Shown piece after piece: positions 38,396 through 48,308 of a stretch of DNA of 64,000 nucleotides; position 1 is the first letter of the stretch, and every line of letters begins with the position of its first letter. A model generated the notes under the pieces. That model was not told the DNA's origin and did no database searches. It was given only the letters and a program-made list of their open reading frames with translations. Source of the stretch: Prodigiosinella confusarubida (GTDB lineage: Bacteria > Pseudomonadota > Gammaproteobacteria > Enterobacterales > Enterobacteriaceae); assembly GCF_002847015.1 (NCBI RefSeq), contig NZ_CP025085.1:2294001-2358000 (forward strand), in the 5' to 3' direction. The translations under genes and the position numbers were made by a program.

Positions 38396-39589
38396 TTATT
38401 TTCTTTTGGATTTTGGGACTAGCACAACATAGGTCATGATCGCCAGTACGTAACACAGCATCATAACCAGCGCCATTGAGAAGGCGGATGTTCCTGTCAG
38501 CCCGGTCAACGGTACGCTGACGGCACCCAGCGCAAACATGCTAAGGCCAATCAAGGCCGAAGCACTACCTGCTTTGTTTCCCTGACCTTGCATCGCCAGG
38601 GCTGAAGCGCATGGACCAATCAATCCGATGACAATGACAGCGAAAAACAGCGGCACCAATACCCACAGTAACGGGGCGTGCAGATAACCGGCAATCAACA
38701 GGATAGCTGTCGAAACAACGGCAATGCTTAGCCCCAGTTTCAGCACCCGGGTTTCTCCCCAATGTAGGCTGAGTGCGGCAGAAAACTGGCCGGCAGCAAT
38801 CAGGCCCACGCCATTAATGGCAAAGCACAAACTGAACATCTGTGGGCTGAGGTGATAAATATCCTGTAGCACAAACGGGGATGCCCCGATATAGGCAAAC
38901 AGTCCGGCGCCAGACAACCCTTGTGTCAGGCATAATCCCATGAATTCACGTTCTTTGAGCAAACTGCCCAGTGAGGATAGCAATACGTTGACTCCCCCGG
39001 TGACCCGACGTGCTGGCGGCAGTGTTTCACTTAAGCGTAGCGCGGAAAGTACCAGCAGCAGGATGGCGATAACGGCTAACGCGATAAAAATGCCGCGCCA
39101 GTCGGTCAGACTCAACAGTGCTCCACCCAACACAGGGGCGAGAATCGGTGCGACGCCATTAACCAGCATCAGCAGGGCGAAAAAGCGGGTCAATTCATGC
39201 CCGGTATAAAGATCGCGCGCCACCGCACGGGAGAGTACGGCGCCTCCCGCGCCTGCGAGCCCCTGGAGGAGACGTGCGACGATCAACTGGTTGACATCCT
39301 GTGCCAGTGCGCACCATATCGAGGTCACCAGAAAAAGTGCCAACGAGATCAGTAATGGGCGCATCCTACCCAAGGTATCACTGAGTGGACCAAAGATGAG
39401 TTGGCCAGCACCGAGTCCTAGCAAACCGGCAGTCAGGCTGAGCTGGGCGCGGGAGGCAGACGTTGCCAGTTCTGTTGTTAACTGGGGTAACGCGGGGAGA
39501 TACAGATCGGTACACAGTGGCCCTAGTGCGGCCAGCATTCCCAGCACGATGGCATAGCCAAGCCGGGAGGGCTTCTTGATGTTATTCAT
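38396..39589 (-). CDS. Bcr/CflA-family drug exporter (MFS)
   Basis: A 397-residue protein with twelve hydrophobic segments. The family marks are CTDLYLPALPQL in the first segment, the MFS loop GPLSDTLGRMRPLL, ARLLQGLAGAGGAVLSRAVARD in segment 4-5 and GVAPILAPVLGGAL. Drug:H+ antiport is the family role; substrate is unknown. The start overlaps the tetR stop by 4 bases (ATGA), so the two are co-transcribed and the exporter is probably self-limited through that regulator. Confidence 0.9.
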   Translation of the reverse strand: MNNIKKPSRLGYAIVLGMLAALGPLCTDLYLPALPQLTTELATSASRAQLSLTAGLLGLGAGQLIFGPLSDTLGRMRPLLISLALFLVTSIWCALAQDVNQLIVARLLQGLAGAGGAVLSRAVARDLYTGHELTRFFALLMLVNGVAPILAPVLGGALLSLTDWRGIFIALAVIAILLLVLSALRLSETLPPARRVTGGVNVLLSSLGSLLKEREFMGLCLTQGLSGAGLFAYIGASPFVLQDIYHLSPQMFSLCFAINGVGLIAAGQFSAALSLHWGETRVLKLGLSIAVVSTAILLIAGYLHAPLLWVLVPLFFAVIVIGLIGPCASALAMQGQGNKAGSASALIGLSMFALGAVSVPLTGLTGTSAFSMALVMMLCYVLAIMTYVVLVPKSKRK

Positions 39590-40194
39590 GAATAATTGTC
39601 TTCGGGAAAAGTTAACTGGAAGATATGTTGATAGAGCTGCGTTAGCGTAGCGATCGGTGCTTTTTGCGGGAGTACCGATCTAAAAGTAGTTCCCTCTGAT
39701 AGCACCGCCATAAATTCTACTCGTGCCGCAATGCTTTCGGGTGAACATTGAGGGTAGCGTCGTTGCAGCAAGGTAACTGCCTGATGGAAAAGTTTGGCAT
39801 CGGCTTCTTGCAGAATATCTGAGACGCGGGGATTCCGTGTTGCTTCCGCGGTCACCTCCAGCGTTAATGCCTTGTCGTCGTCATGTATCAGATCATCATT
39901 TAATGACTGTGTTGTCAGCGCATGTGCCATGAGTGAATGCGGATCTTTTTCTTCCAGCATCAGCATCAGTAGCTGAATTTTTTTATCGACGATACGCCGG
40001 ACGATCTCCTCAATAATGGCGTCTTTTTTGGTAAAATAGCGGTAAATCTGGCCTACACTTAACTCTGCATGTCTGGCGATTTCCGCCATGCCAGCCCCAT
40101 GAAAACCAGAGCGGCGAAAACAGGTTATGGCAGCGGAGATAATCTGATCGCGTCGGGTCTGAGCTTTGTCACCTTTCGTCTGTATTGGTTGCAC
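39586..40194 (-). CDS. TetR-family transcriptional regulator
   Basis: A 202-residue regulator. The N-terminal helix-turn-helix reads GMAEIARHAELSVGQIYRYF (about residues 36-55) after a RRDQIISAAITCFRRSGFHG lead-in. The C-terminal ligand domain matches nothing I recognise. It is divergent from a tripartite RND efflux operon, and a perfect palindrome lies in the gap near the RND start. It could therefore control both its own unit (with the Bcr-type exporter) and the RND pump. Confidence 0.9.
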   Translation of the reverse strand: MQPIQTKGDKAQTRRDQIISAAITCFRRSGFHGAGMAEIARHAELSVGQIYRYFTKKDAIIEEIVRRIVDKKIQLLMLMLEEKDPHSLMAHALTTQSLNDDLIHDDDKALTLEVTAEATRNPRVSDILQEADAKLFHQAVTLLQRRYPQCSPESIAARVEFMAVLSEGTTFRSVLPQKAPIATLTQLYQHIFQLTFPEDNYS

Positions 40195-40275
40195 ATTACC
40201 TTCTACTGTCGACAGTTATACTTACAGGACATTACAGAACGTTATCGGACGACTTACTCAAATTTCTTTATATTG

Positions 40276-40293
40276 AGAATGAATGCTCATTCT
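40276..40293. promoter_or_regulatory. Palindromic operator between tetR and the RND operon
   Basis: AGAATGA-ATGC-TCATTCT is an 18-base perfect inverted repeat, 20 bases before the RND adaptor start. Size and position fit a TetR-family operator. Confidence 0.65.
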
Positions 40294-40313
40294 AAATTCT
40301 AAGGCATCATTTC

Positions 40314-41456
40314 ATGCGAAGTAAAACATTTCTTTTATTGATGGTCTTTTCTCTGGTGGGTTGTGATAGTGCTACCAGCCCAAAAGTTGACCATGCTCCG
40401 GTAACGGTGGTGGTCAAAACGTTGAAAACCCAGTCAGTCGTGCTGAGCAGCGAATTGACCGGACGAGTCACGGCAGCAATGGTGTCTGATGTCCGGCCGC
40501 AGGTGGACGGAATTATCCAGAAACGGCTGTTTACCGAAGGCAGTGAAGTGAAAGCCGGACAAGTGCTGTATCAGATCGACCCCGCCAGTTATCAAGCGTC
40601 TTATGATCAAGCCGTGGCGGCGTTGAAAAACGCAGAGGCTACGGTGCGTTCGGCCAAATTGAAAGCCGAACGTTATGCCCGGCTGGTGAAGGAAGATGGC
40701 GTTTCCCGACAGGATGCTGATGATGCACAAGCCAGCTACGAGGAAGACGTGGCCACGGTAGCGGAAAAAAAAGCATCACTGGAAACTGCACGGATTAATC
40801 TGGCTTATACCAAAATCAAGGCCCCGATCAGTGGGCGTATCGGTATCTCTTCGGTGACTCCAGGGGCGCTGGTAACGGCAGATCAGACTACCTCACTGGC
40901 TACTATTCGCCAGCTCGATCCTATTTTTGTTGACTTAACCCAGTCCAGTAGTCAGCGACTGGCAATGAGAGAACAGCAGAAGAATGCGCAGACGCCGGTA
41001 ACACTGACATTGGAAAATAATAAACCCTATGCGCAGAAAGGGATCCTGAAACTGGCAGAGTTGTCAGTGGATGAATCCAGTGGCACCGTAACGGTGCGGG
41101 CTGAATTTCCCAATCCACAGGAAACCCTGTTACCTGGAATGTTCGTCCGCGCATCGGTGGAAGATGGTGTTGATCCCACAGCGGTTCTGGCGCCACAGCA
41201 GGGCATCACCCGGGATGTGAAAGGCAACGCGACGGCACTGGTAGTGAATGATAAACAACAGGTCGAACAGCGTCAGGTGGTTACCGGGCAGGCTATTGGT
41301 AACCAATGGCTAGTCACTTCCGGACTGAAGGCCGGTGACCGGTTGATTATTGAAGGTACCGATAAGGTAGCGCCCGGCGATACAGTACAACCAGTAGAAG
41401 ACGGTTCGACTGCTCAACAACCCTCACCGACAGCCAATAATACAGGGAATCGTTAA
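40314..41456 (+). CDS. RND efflux periplasmic adaptor (lipoprotein)
   Basis: A 380-residue membrane-fusion protein of the AcrA/MexE type. The signal has a lipobox LVGC with the modified cysteine at residue 17. A split lipoyl domain (VRPQVDGIIQKRLFTEGSEVKAG and IKAPISGRIGISSVTPGALV) flanks a coiled-coil hairpin of about 80 residues (YDQAVAALKNAEATVRSAK onward). The C-terminus is proline/threonine/glutamine-rich. It links the inner-membrane pump, 2 bases downstream, to the outer-membrane channel. Confidence 0.93.
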   Translation: MRSKTFLLLMVFSLVGCDSATSPKVDHAPVTVVVKTLKTQSVVLSSELTGRVTAAMVSDVRPQVDGIIQKRLFTEGSEVKAGQVLYQIDPASYQASYDQAVAALKNAEATVRSAKLKAERYARLVKEDGVSRQDADDAQASYEEDVATVAEKKASLETARINLAYTKIKAPISGRIGISSVTPGALVTADQTTSLATIRQLDPIFVDLTQSSSQRLAMREQQKNAQTPVTLTLENNKPYAQKGILKLAELSVDESSGTVTVRAEFPNPQETLLPGMFVRASVEDGVDPTAVLAPQQGITRDVKGNATALVVNDKQQVEQRQVVTGQAIGNQWLVTSGLKAGDRLIIEGTDKVAPGDTVQPVEDGSTAQQPSPTANNTGNR

Positions 41457-41458
41457 GT

Positions 41459-44400
41459 ATGTTTTCTCGCTTTTTTATTCACCGGCCGATATTTGCCTGG
41501 GTGATTGCCATTGTCATTATGTTGGGTGGGGCGCTGGCCATTCAAACACTGCCGGTAGCCCAGTATCCTGATGTTGCTCCGCCATCCATCGCCATCAAGG
41601 CTACTTACACAGGGGCTTCGGCACAAACGCTGGAAAACAGCGTGACACAGGTTATAGAACAGCAACTGACCGGGCTGGACGGCCTGCTCTATTTTTCTTC
41701 TTCCAGCAGTTCTGATGGCGAAGTGAAGATCACGGTTACCTTTAAGCAAGGTACCGATCCGGATATCGCGCAGGTACAGGTGCAGAATAAGGTTCAGCAG
41801 GCAGAAAGCCGCTTACCGACCGAAGTGCAAGAACAAGGGGTAACCGTCACCAAATCACAGAGTAGCTTTCTGTTAATCACCGCATTATATGATACGACAG
41901 ATAAAAGCACTTCATCGGATATCGCCGACTATTTGGCCAGTAACCTGGAGGATCCTCTTGCGCGAGTGAGTGGTGTGGGGAGTGTGCAGGTCTTCGGTTC
42001 GCAATATGCCATGCGCATCTGGCTGAATCCGGCTCGTCTGGCGGCTTATAGTCTGATGCCTTCCGATATTTCATCGGCGATTGAAGCACAAAATACACAG
42101 GTGTCTGCCGGTAAAATCGGTGCCCGGCCTTCCAGCAGTGAACAGCAATTAACGGCAACGGTAGTCGCACAGTCGCGGCTGAGAACACCACAGCAATTTC
42201 GGAATATTGTGGTGAAAAGTGAGTCTGACGGCTCCATTGTGCGGTTAGGTGATGTAGCGCGCGTTGAGTTGGGAAGTGAAGATTACAGTAATACCACACG
42301 GTTGAATGGACATCCCGCTGCCGGGATTGCCGTCATGCTGGCACCGGGAGCCAATGCCCTGAGTACCTCGGAGCTGGTAAAAGCGAAGGTGGCTGAGCTC
42401 GAAGGTAGCATGCCACAGGGCTATAAAGTTGCCTATCCCCGAGATAGCACCGACTTTATCAAAATTTCCATCGAAGAGGTGGTGAAAACCCTGTTTGAAG
42501 CGATTCTTCTGGTAGTGATCGTCATGTTTGTCTTCCTGCAAAACTTGCGGGCGACGCTGATTCCGGCGATTGCGGTTCCGGTCGTGTTGTTGGGGACATT
42601 TGGCGTGTTGTCGGTGTTTGGTTATTCCATCAACACCCTGACGTTGTTTGGCATGGTGCTGGCAATAGGTTTGCTGGTGGATGATGCCATTATAGTGGTG
42701 GAGAACGTCGAGCGTTTGATGCGGGATAAAGGATTGTCTCCCGTTGCGGCGGCGGAAGAGTCCATGCGAGAGATTTCCGGTGCACTGGTGGGCGTGGCGT
42801 TGGTGCTGAGCGCGGTCTTTTTGCCGATGGCTTTTTTTGGTGGTTCTACCGGCGTGATTTACCGTCAGTTCTCCATCACGATTGTTTCTTCCATGCTGCT
42901 GTCGGTACTGGTGGCCTTGATATTGACGCCAGCATTGTGTGCCACAATGTTAAAACCGGTGGTGCATATAGCCGCACCTCGAGGATTTTTTGCCGCCTTT
43001 AACCAGCGGTATGGACGCTTGCAGTCATCTTACATCGAACGCGTTTCCCGGATACTGCGCGGTCCGTGGCGTTATCTGGCACTGTACGGTGTGATACTGA
43101 TAGTGCTGGGAGTATTGTTTGCACGTTTGCCGGGCGGCTTTCTGCCGACGGAGGATCAGGGCAGCGTGATGGTGCAATTCACCTTGCCGGCAGGGGCGAC
43201 CGCAAACCGCACGGACAAAGTAGGTAAAGTGATTGAGCACTATTTTCTTACTCAAGAGAAAAAAAATACCAAGGCCATCTTTGTTATTACCGGCTTTGGT
43301 TTCAGCGGGAGCGGCCAGAACGCGGGTATGGCATTCGTAGCGTTGAACGATTGGTCTCAACGTCCTGGAACGAAAAACAGTGCCGACGCAATAGCCAAGC
43401 GCGCGATGGGCGCATTCTCCAGTATCCGCGACGCTAAAGTCTTTGCCTTGACACCGCCTGCGGTGGACGGGCTGGGGCAATCTAATGGTTTTACTTTTGA
43501 ATTGCAGGCTAGCGGTACGACCGATCGCGACAAGTTGCTGCAGTTGCGTAACATGCTACTGGCGTCGGCGGCCAAAGATCCCAAACTTTCGGCGGTTCGC
43601 CCCAATGATCTGGCGCAGATGCCGCAGTTGAAAGTGGATATTGATACCGCGAAGGCTGAAGCGTTAGGACTATCAATAAGTGATGTGACGTCCACGCTGA
43701 GCAGTGCCTGGGGTGGAACTTACATTAATGACTTTATTGATCGCGGGAGAGTGAAAAAAGTATACATGCAGGGCGAAGAAGATGCCCGCAGTAAACCGGA
43801 TGATCTGTACAAATGGTTCGTGCGTGGCAGTGGAGATGTGATGACGCCATTCTCGTCCTTCGCCACTACCCACTGGACTTATGGGCCGGAAAGTCTGTCA
43901 CGGTATAACGGACTTGCCTCGTATGAGATTCAGGGAGGCGGTGCTTCTGGTGTCAGTTCTGGTGAAGCGATGGATGAAATGCAGGTGTTGGCGAAAGCCT
44001 TGCCGACGGGCACCACATATTCGTGGAGCAGCTTGTCTTACCAGGAACGGTTGGCCAGCGGCCAGGCAGTATCGCTGTATAGCATCTCCATTCTGGTGGT
44101 ATTCCTTTGTCTGGCGGCGCTGTATGAAAGCTGGAGTATTCCTTTCTCAGTCATACTGGTTATCCCGCTCGGCATAGTGGGCGCTGTGTTGGCCGCGACC
44201 TTCCGTGGGCTGGAAAATGATGTCTATTTCCAGGTTGCGCTACTGACGACCATCGGCCTTTCGGCAAAAAATGCCATCCTGATTGTGGAGTTCGCCGAAG
44301 CGGCCTATCAACGAGGGGCCACGTTATATGAGGCGGCGCTGGAAGGCGCACGAACCCGCTTGCGGCCTGTATTAATGACGTCTCTGGCGTTTATTGCCGG

Positions 44401-44599
44401 GGTTTTCCCGTTGGCCATTGCTACTGGCGCGGGTGCCAATAGTCGGGTGTCCATCGGCAGTGGTATTGTCGGCGGTACATTGACGGCGACAGCATTGGCC
44501 ATCTTTATGGTGCCGATGTTCTTTGTTCTGGTCAGACGCGTATTCCCCCGTCGTGCCGGGAAAGTTGTAACGACGGATGATAAACAGGGAGACGCGTAA
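41459..44599 (+). CDS. RND multidrug efflux pump, inner membrane (HAE1/AcrB-like)
   Basis: A 1046-residue protein with the two-fold RND plan: membrane helix 1, large periplasmic loop, helices 2-6, then the same repeated. MFSRFFIHRPIFAWVIAI starts the protein. The proton-relay aspartates are in GLLVDDAIIVVENVER near residue 408, and the matching lysine is in LSAKNAILIVEFAE near 935. It exports hydrophobic compounds from periplasm and membrane. Substrates are unknown; no marker allows a choice between AcrB, MexF or plant-phenolic pumps. The outer-membrane gene starts directly after the stop. Confidence 0.94.
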   Translation: MFSRFFIHRPIFAWVIAIVIMLGGALAIQTLPVAQYPDVAPPSIAIKATYTGASAQTLENSVTQVIEQQLTGLDGLLYFSSSSSSDGEVKITVTFKQGTDPDIAQVQVQNKVQQAESRLPTEVQEQGVTVTKSQSSFLLITALYDTTDKSTSSDIADYLASNLEDPLARVSGVGSVQVFGSQYAMRIWLNPARLAAYSLMPSDISSAIEAQNTQVSAGKIGARPSSSEQQLTATVVAQSRLRTPQQFRNIVVKSESDGSIVRLGDVARVELGSEDYSNTTRLNGHPAAGIAVMLAPGANALSTSELVKAKVAELEGSMPQGYKVAYPRDSTDFIKISIEEVVKTLFEAILLVVIVMFVFLQNLRATLIPAIAVPVVLLGTFGVLSVFGYSINTLTLFGMVLAIGLLVDDAIIVVENVERLMRDKGLSPVAAAEESMREISGALVGVALVLSAVFLPMAFFGGSTGVIYRQFSITIVSSMLLSVLVALILTPALCATMLKPVVHIAAPRGFFAAFNQRYGRLQSSYIERVSRILRGPWRYLALYGVILIVLGVLFARLPGGFLPTEDQGSVMVQFTLPAGATANRTDKVGKVIEHYFLTQEKKNTKAIFVITGFGFSGSGQNAGMAFVALNDWSQRPGTKNSADAIAKRAMGAFSSIRDAKVFALTPPAVDGLGQSNGFTFELQASGTTDRDKLLQLRNMLLASAAKDPKLSAVRPNDLAQMPQLKVDIDTAKAEALGLSISDVTSTLSSAWGGTYINDFIDRGRVKKVYMQGEEDARSKPDDLYKWFVRGSGDVMTPFSSFATTHWTYGPESLSRYNGLASYEIQGGGASGVSSGEAMDEMQVLAKALPTGTTYSWSSLSYQERLASGQAVSLYSISILVVFLCLAALYESWSIPFSVILVIPLGIVGAVLAATFRGLENDVYFQVALLTTIGLSAKNAILIVEFAEAAYQRGATLYEAALEGARTRLRPVLMTSLAFIAGVFPLAIATGAGANSRVSIGSGIVGGTLTATALAIFMVPMFFVLVRRVFPRRAGKVVTTDDKQGDA

Positions 44600-46027
44600 A
44601 TGCGATATGAATTCTGGTTACTGAGCAGTGCCCTGATGCTGTCTGGATGCGTTTCTCTGGATCCGCACTACCAGCGCCCGGCGTTACCGGTGGTAGCTAA
44701 CTGGCCAAAGGGGCAGTCCTATCCGGCAGCATCACCGGCGGCTCTTAACGCCAGTGATATACCCTGGCGGAATGTCATGGTGAATACCAATTTGCAGCGG
44801 GTCATTGAAATGGCGTTGACCAGCAACCGTGATTTACGCAAGGCCTTGGCGGATATCGAAGCGGCTCGGGCGCAATATGGCATCCAAAGAGCGGAACAGT
44901 ACCCCTCGCTTACAGCCGGGGTGGATGGTACGCGCAGTCGCTCGTTGACCTCTGGCTCAAACTCTACCACCGAGCTGAGCAGTAGTTATAATGCGGATTT
45001 GTCCGTCAGTTCGTTTGAATTGGACTTGTTTGGTAAAAACCGGAGTCTGACCGGCGAAAAGCTGGAAGCGTATCTTTCTGAGACAGAAACGGCCAAAAGT
45101 ACCTGGCTGACGCTGATTGCTGATACTGCGTCTGCCTATATCGCGTTGGCTACCGATCTCAGCAATCTGGCATTAGCGCAGGAGACGGTAATCAGTGCCC
45201 GGAAGTCGATGGAGGTAACCAGTAGCCGTCAACGTAACGGCGTGGCCTCAGGGGTGGATGTAGCGGAGGCGGAAACTACTTATCAGCAGGCACGTTCGGA
45301 TGTTGCCAGTTACATGACCAGTGTCGCCCAGGATAAAAATGCACTTGTTCTGCTGGTCGGACAGCCTGTACCGGAGACACTGTTACCGCAGAATCTCGCT
45401 TCTCTGGCTACGGCTATCAAACCAGTGGCGGCGGGAATTTCTTCCGATGTTTTGTTTCAGCGTCCTGATGTGTTAGCGGCCGAACATACCCTGAAATCGG
45501 CTAATGCCAGTATTGGGGCGGCACGAGCAGCGTTTTTCCCCAGTATTAGCCTGACTGCCAGTAATGGATTAAGTAGTGGTGAGTTATCGTCATTGTTCAG
45601 TGGTGGCGCCCATGTCTGGTCGTTTGCGCCCAGCATCAGCTTGCCGATTTTTGATGGTGGTTCGAATCTGTCTTCGCTGCGTTATGCCGAAGCCGAGAAA
45701 AAAGGTTATATCGCCAGCTACGAGAAGACAATTCAATCAGCTTTCAAGGATGTGGCGAATGCGTTGGCACGTAAGGGAACGATAGATGAACAGCTCGCGG
45801 CACAACGGGCATATGTCGCTTCGGCGCAACGTAGTTATCAGTTAGCTAACGATCGTTATCGGGAAGGGGTGGATACTTACCTCAATGCGCTGGACGCCCA
45901 GCGAACGCTTTATACCGCCAGGAAGTCTTTGATCAGTACCGAGCAAACCCGGCTGGATAATTTGGTGACGTTGTATAACGCGTTGGGCGGTGGAGTGAAA
46001 GCGGAATATGGGGTGAAAGCGGAATAG
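44600..46027 (+). CDS. RND efflux outer membrane lipoprotein (NodT/OprM family)
   Basis: A 475-residue TolC-like channel with lipobox LSGC (Cys16) followed by the family start DPHYQRPALPVVANWP. Two repeats of the barrel/coiled-coil unit are visible, with DLFGKNRSLTGEKLEAYLS in the first and RPDVLAAEHTLKSANASIGAARA in the second. The last residues read GVKAEYGVKAE, from an 18-base tandem duplication at the 3' end. This completes a self-contained adaptor-pump-channel operon. Confidence 0.93.
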   Translation: MRYEFWLLSSALMLSGCVSLDPHYQRPALPVVANWPKGQSYPAASPAALNASDIPWRNVMVNTNLQRVIEMALTSNRDLRKALADIEAARAQYGIQRAEQYPSLTAGVDGTRSRSLTSGSNSTTELSSSYNADLSVSSFELDLFGKNRSLTGEKLEAYLSETETAKSTWLTLIADTASAYIALATDLSNLALAQETVISARKSMEVTSSRQRNGVASGVDVAEAETTYQQARSDVASYMTSVAQDKNALVLLVGQPVPETLLPQNLASLATAIKPVAAGISSDVLFQRPDVLAAEHTLKSANASIGAARAAFFPSISLTASNGLSSGELSSLFSGGAHVWSFAPSISLPIFDGGSNLSSLRYAEAEKKGYIASYEKTIQSAFKDVANALARKGTIDEQLAAQRAYVASAQRSYQLANDRYREGVDTYLNALDAQRTLYTARKSLISTEQTRLDNLVTLYNALGGGVKAEYGVKAE

Positions 46028-46052
46028 TTGTCAGACCCGGTGTTATGCCTGT

Positions 46053-46077
46053 GTATGCCCGGACATTCCGGGCATAC
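46053..46077. terminator. Perfect hairpin between convergent genes
   Basis: GTATGCCCGG pairs with CCGGGCATAC around ACATT. It sits between the end of the RND operon and the convergent binding-protein gene. There is no T-run, so its role as terminator is tentative. Confidence 0.5.
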
Positions 46078-46141
46078 ATCGCCATCAGACACACACGCCG
46101 TTTGGGACATTTTTATTCAATACAGAGAACGGATTGAAAAA

Positions 46142-46918
46142 TTATTTTACCCGCACATCAAAGCCGGGGAAGTATTTCTTGGCCAGTGTATCAACGGTAC
46201 CATCGGCCTGAACTTTTCTGATGGCATTGTTGAGTTCAGTGGCTAACGTGGTATCACCTTTGCGCAACCCGAAGCCGATGCCACTGCCCAGAATTTTGCT
46301 GTCTTCCACGGGCTGACCAATAAACGCAAAACCTTTGCCTTCGGGTTTGTCCAGAAAACCGGATTGTCCGGCTGCGGCCATAACCAACGTACCATCCAGA
46401 CGACCAACCGTCAGGTCGTTATACACCAGGTTCTGATCTTTATAGGAGATAACGGTGACGCCTTGCGGTTCCCAGTGGGCTTTGGCAAACACTTCCTGAA
46501 TTGAGCCCTGCAAGACACCGATGCTTTTACCTTTTAGTCCTGCCGCCGTTGGGGCCAGACCCGCATTCGACTTGCCGACAAGCTGGGTTGGGATACGGTA
46601 AATCGGGTTGGTGAAATTAATGGCTTCTTTGCGTTTATCCGTGATGTTCATCGCCGAGTTGATGGCATCAAATTTCTTGGACTCTAACCCTGGGATCAGA
46701 GCATCAAATGATCCTTCCACCCAGGAGCATTTAAAATTCCCGGCTTTACAGATAGCGTTCCCCAGGTCGATATCGAACCCTACCAACTGGCCCTGAGCAT
46801 TTTTACTTTCAAATGGCGGGTACTCCGCTTCCAGACCAAAGCGTAGTTCAGTTTGCGCTAATACCACAGTGGAGGACAGGAAGCCCAGCGATAACAGCAA
46901 TATGCTTAATTTTTTCAT
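46142..46918 (-). CDS. Periplasmic basic/polar amino acid-binding protein (ArgT/ArtI-like), orphan
   Basis: A 258-residue exported solute-binding protein. The signal peptide ends near VVLAQTE (about residue 22). It belongs to SBP family 3: RFGLEAEYPPFESKNAQGQ, LVGFDIDLGNAICK, FDALIPGLESKKFDAI and GVLQGSIQEVFAK are typical of the lysine/arginine/ornithine group. No permease or ATPase gene is adjacent, so it must share a transporter encoded elsewhere. It lies 69 bases downstream of an aminotransferase on the same strand. Confidence 0.88.
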   Translation of the reverse strand: MKKLSILLLSLGFLSSTVVLAQTELRFGLEAEYPPFESKNAQGQLVGFDIDLGNAICKAGNFKCSWVEGSFDALIPGLESKKFDAINSAMNITDKRKEAINFTNPIYRIPTQLVGKSNAGLAPTAAGLKGKSIGVLQGSIQEVFAKAHWEPQGVTVISYKDQNLVYNDLTVGRLDGTLVMAAAGQSGFLDKPEGKGFAFIGQPVEDSKILGSGIGFGLRKGDTTLATELNNAIRKVQADGTVDTLAKKYFPGFDVRVK

Positions 46919-46987
46919 TTTTAGGATGCTCTCTGGTGAATAACACGATAATTAACGAAACATATATGGGATTTCTATCAGACGTCT

Positions 46988-48151
46988 TTATTTCACCTGG
47001 CACAAAGCCTTTGCACCGGCGCAGATAGTCATTTCATCTTTGGAAAATGACAAACGAATCAATTTATTATCCGTACCATCGGCATAGAACGCCGACAGTG
47101 GAATGGTGGCAACACCATGGTCAATAATCAGCCGCTTCACCATGTCATTGTCGCTTTCATCACTGAAATGAGCATAACTGGCGAGCATAAAGAAGGAGCC
47201 GGCCGAAGGCAGTAATGTAAACGGTCCATCGTTTAGTTGATCGACCATTAGATCTCGTTTCTGTTGATAGAACGCGGATAGTGACAGATAAGTGGCCGGA
47301 TCAGCCATGTAATCCGCCAGTGCGTACTGCATCGGCGTGTCGGCGGAAAACATCAGGAACTGATGTACCTTCAGGATTTCATTCATCAGATCGGCAGGCG
47401 CCAGACAGAAACCCACTCGCCAGCCGGTCACGTGGAAGGATTTACCGAATGACGACACAATCACGCTGCGAGTTGCCAGCTCGTTATGGGTTGCCATGCT
47501 GTGATGCACCTGATTATCAAATACGATGTGTTCATACACTTCATCGGAAAGTACCACGATATCGGTGTTGCGGGTCACATTAGCTAGCTGCATCAGGTCT
47601 TCGGCATTCAATACCTGTCCGCTGGGATTGTGCGGCGTATTGATGATAATCATCCGGGTATGCGGAGTAATGGCGGCCTGCACTTCATCCCAGTTAATGG
47701 AAAATGATGGCACGGACAATTTCAACGCTACTGGCGTGGCCCCTTGCAGCCGGACAATGGGGGCATAACTGTCAAATGAGGGTTCGAAGTAGATCACCTC
47801 ATCCCCCGGATGCACCAGCGCCGATATACTGGCATACAGCCCTTCGCTGGCACTGGCGGTAATCGTGATTTCGCTGCCGGCGTCATAGGTTTGCCCATAA
47901 AGCCGTTTCACTTTTTCAGCCACGATATCTTTCAGCGACACCAGTCCGGACATTGGCGCATATTGGTTATGACCTTGCTCCATCGCATGGGTGACCGCGT
48001 GAATCAACTTTGGCGAGCACGGAAAATTGGGCGCACCCTGTGACAGGTTGATGGCATGGTGTTGACTGGATAACTGACCAATAACGGTGAAGATGGTAGT
48101 ACCTACATCCGGTAATTTAGAGCTGAATTGTACCGGGGTTTGAATCGGCAT
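46988..48151 (-). CDS. PLP-dependent aminotransferase, YbdL-like (methionine aminotransferase)
   Basis: A 387-residue class I aminotransferase. The PLP lysine is in SSFGKSFHVTGWRVG, INLSQGAPNFPCSP marks the N-terminal substrate region, and NTPHNPSGQ and DEVYEHIVF are conserved. Length and these stretches fit E. coli YbdL, which prefers methionine, histidine and phenylalanine. The start at 48151 follows GGAGAA; ATG at 48193 would add 14 residues. It is divergent from the LysR regulator at 48309, the obvious candidate controller. Confidence 0.87.
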   Translation of the reverse strand: MPIQTPVQFSSKLPDVGTTIFTVIGQLSSQHHAINLSQGAPNFPCSPKLIHAVTHAMEQGHNQYAPMSGLVSLKDIVAEKVKRLYGQTYDAGSEITITASASEGLYASISALVHPGDEVIYFEPSFDSYAPIVRLQGATPVALKLSVPSFSINWDEVQAAITPHTRMIIINTPHNPSGQVLNAEDLMQLANVTRNTDIVVLSDEVYEHIVFDNQVHHSMATHNELATRSVIVSSFGKSFHVTGWRVGFCLAPADLMNEILKVHQFLMFSADTPMQYALADYMADPATYLSLSAFYQQKRDLMVDQLNDGPFTLLPSAGSFFMLASYAHFSDESDNDMVKRLIIDHGVATIPLSAFYADGTDNKLIRLSFSKDEMTICAGAKALCQVK

Positions 48152-48308
48152 AGTGTTCTCCGTTTTTGCCGTTATAAATGAATAAGTATTCACTCATTAG
48201 ACGTTTCTCGTATTGTCGCCACAATCGAATTGTTGTCATAATAGCCATGAGAAAAACGCATGGCTTATGCGGTAAATATAAATGACTGGATCCGGGTTAA
48301 AAGATCGA

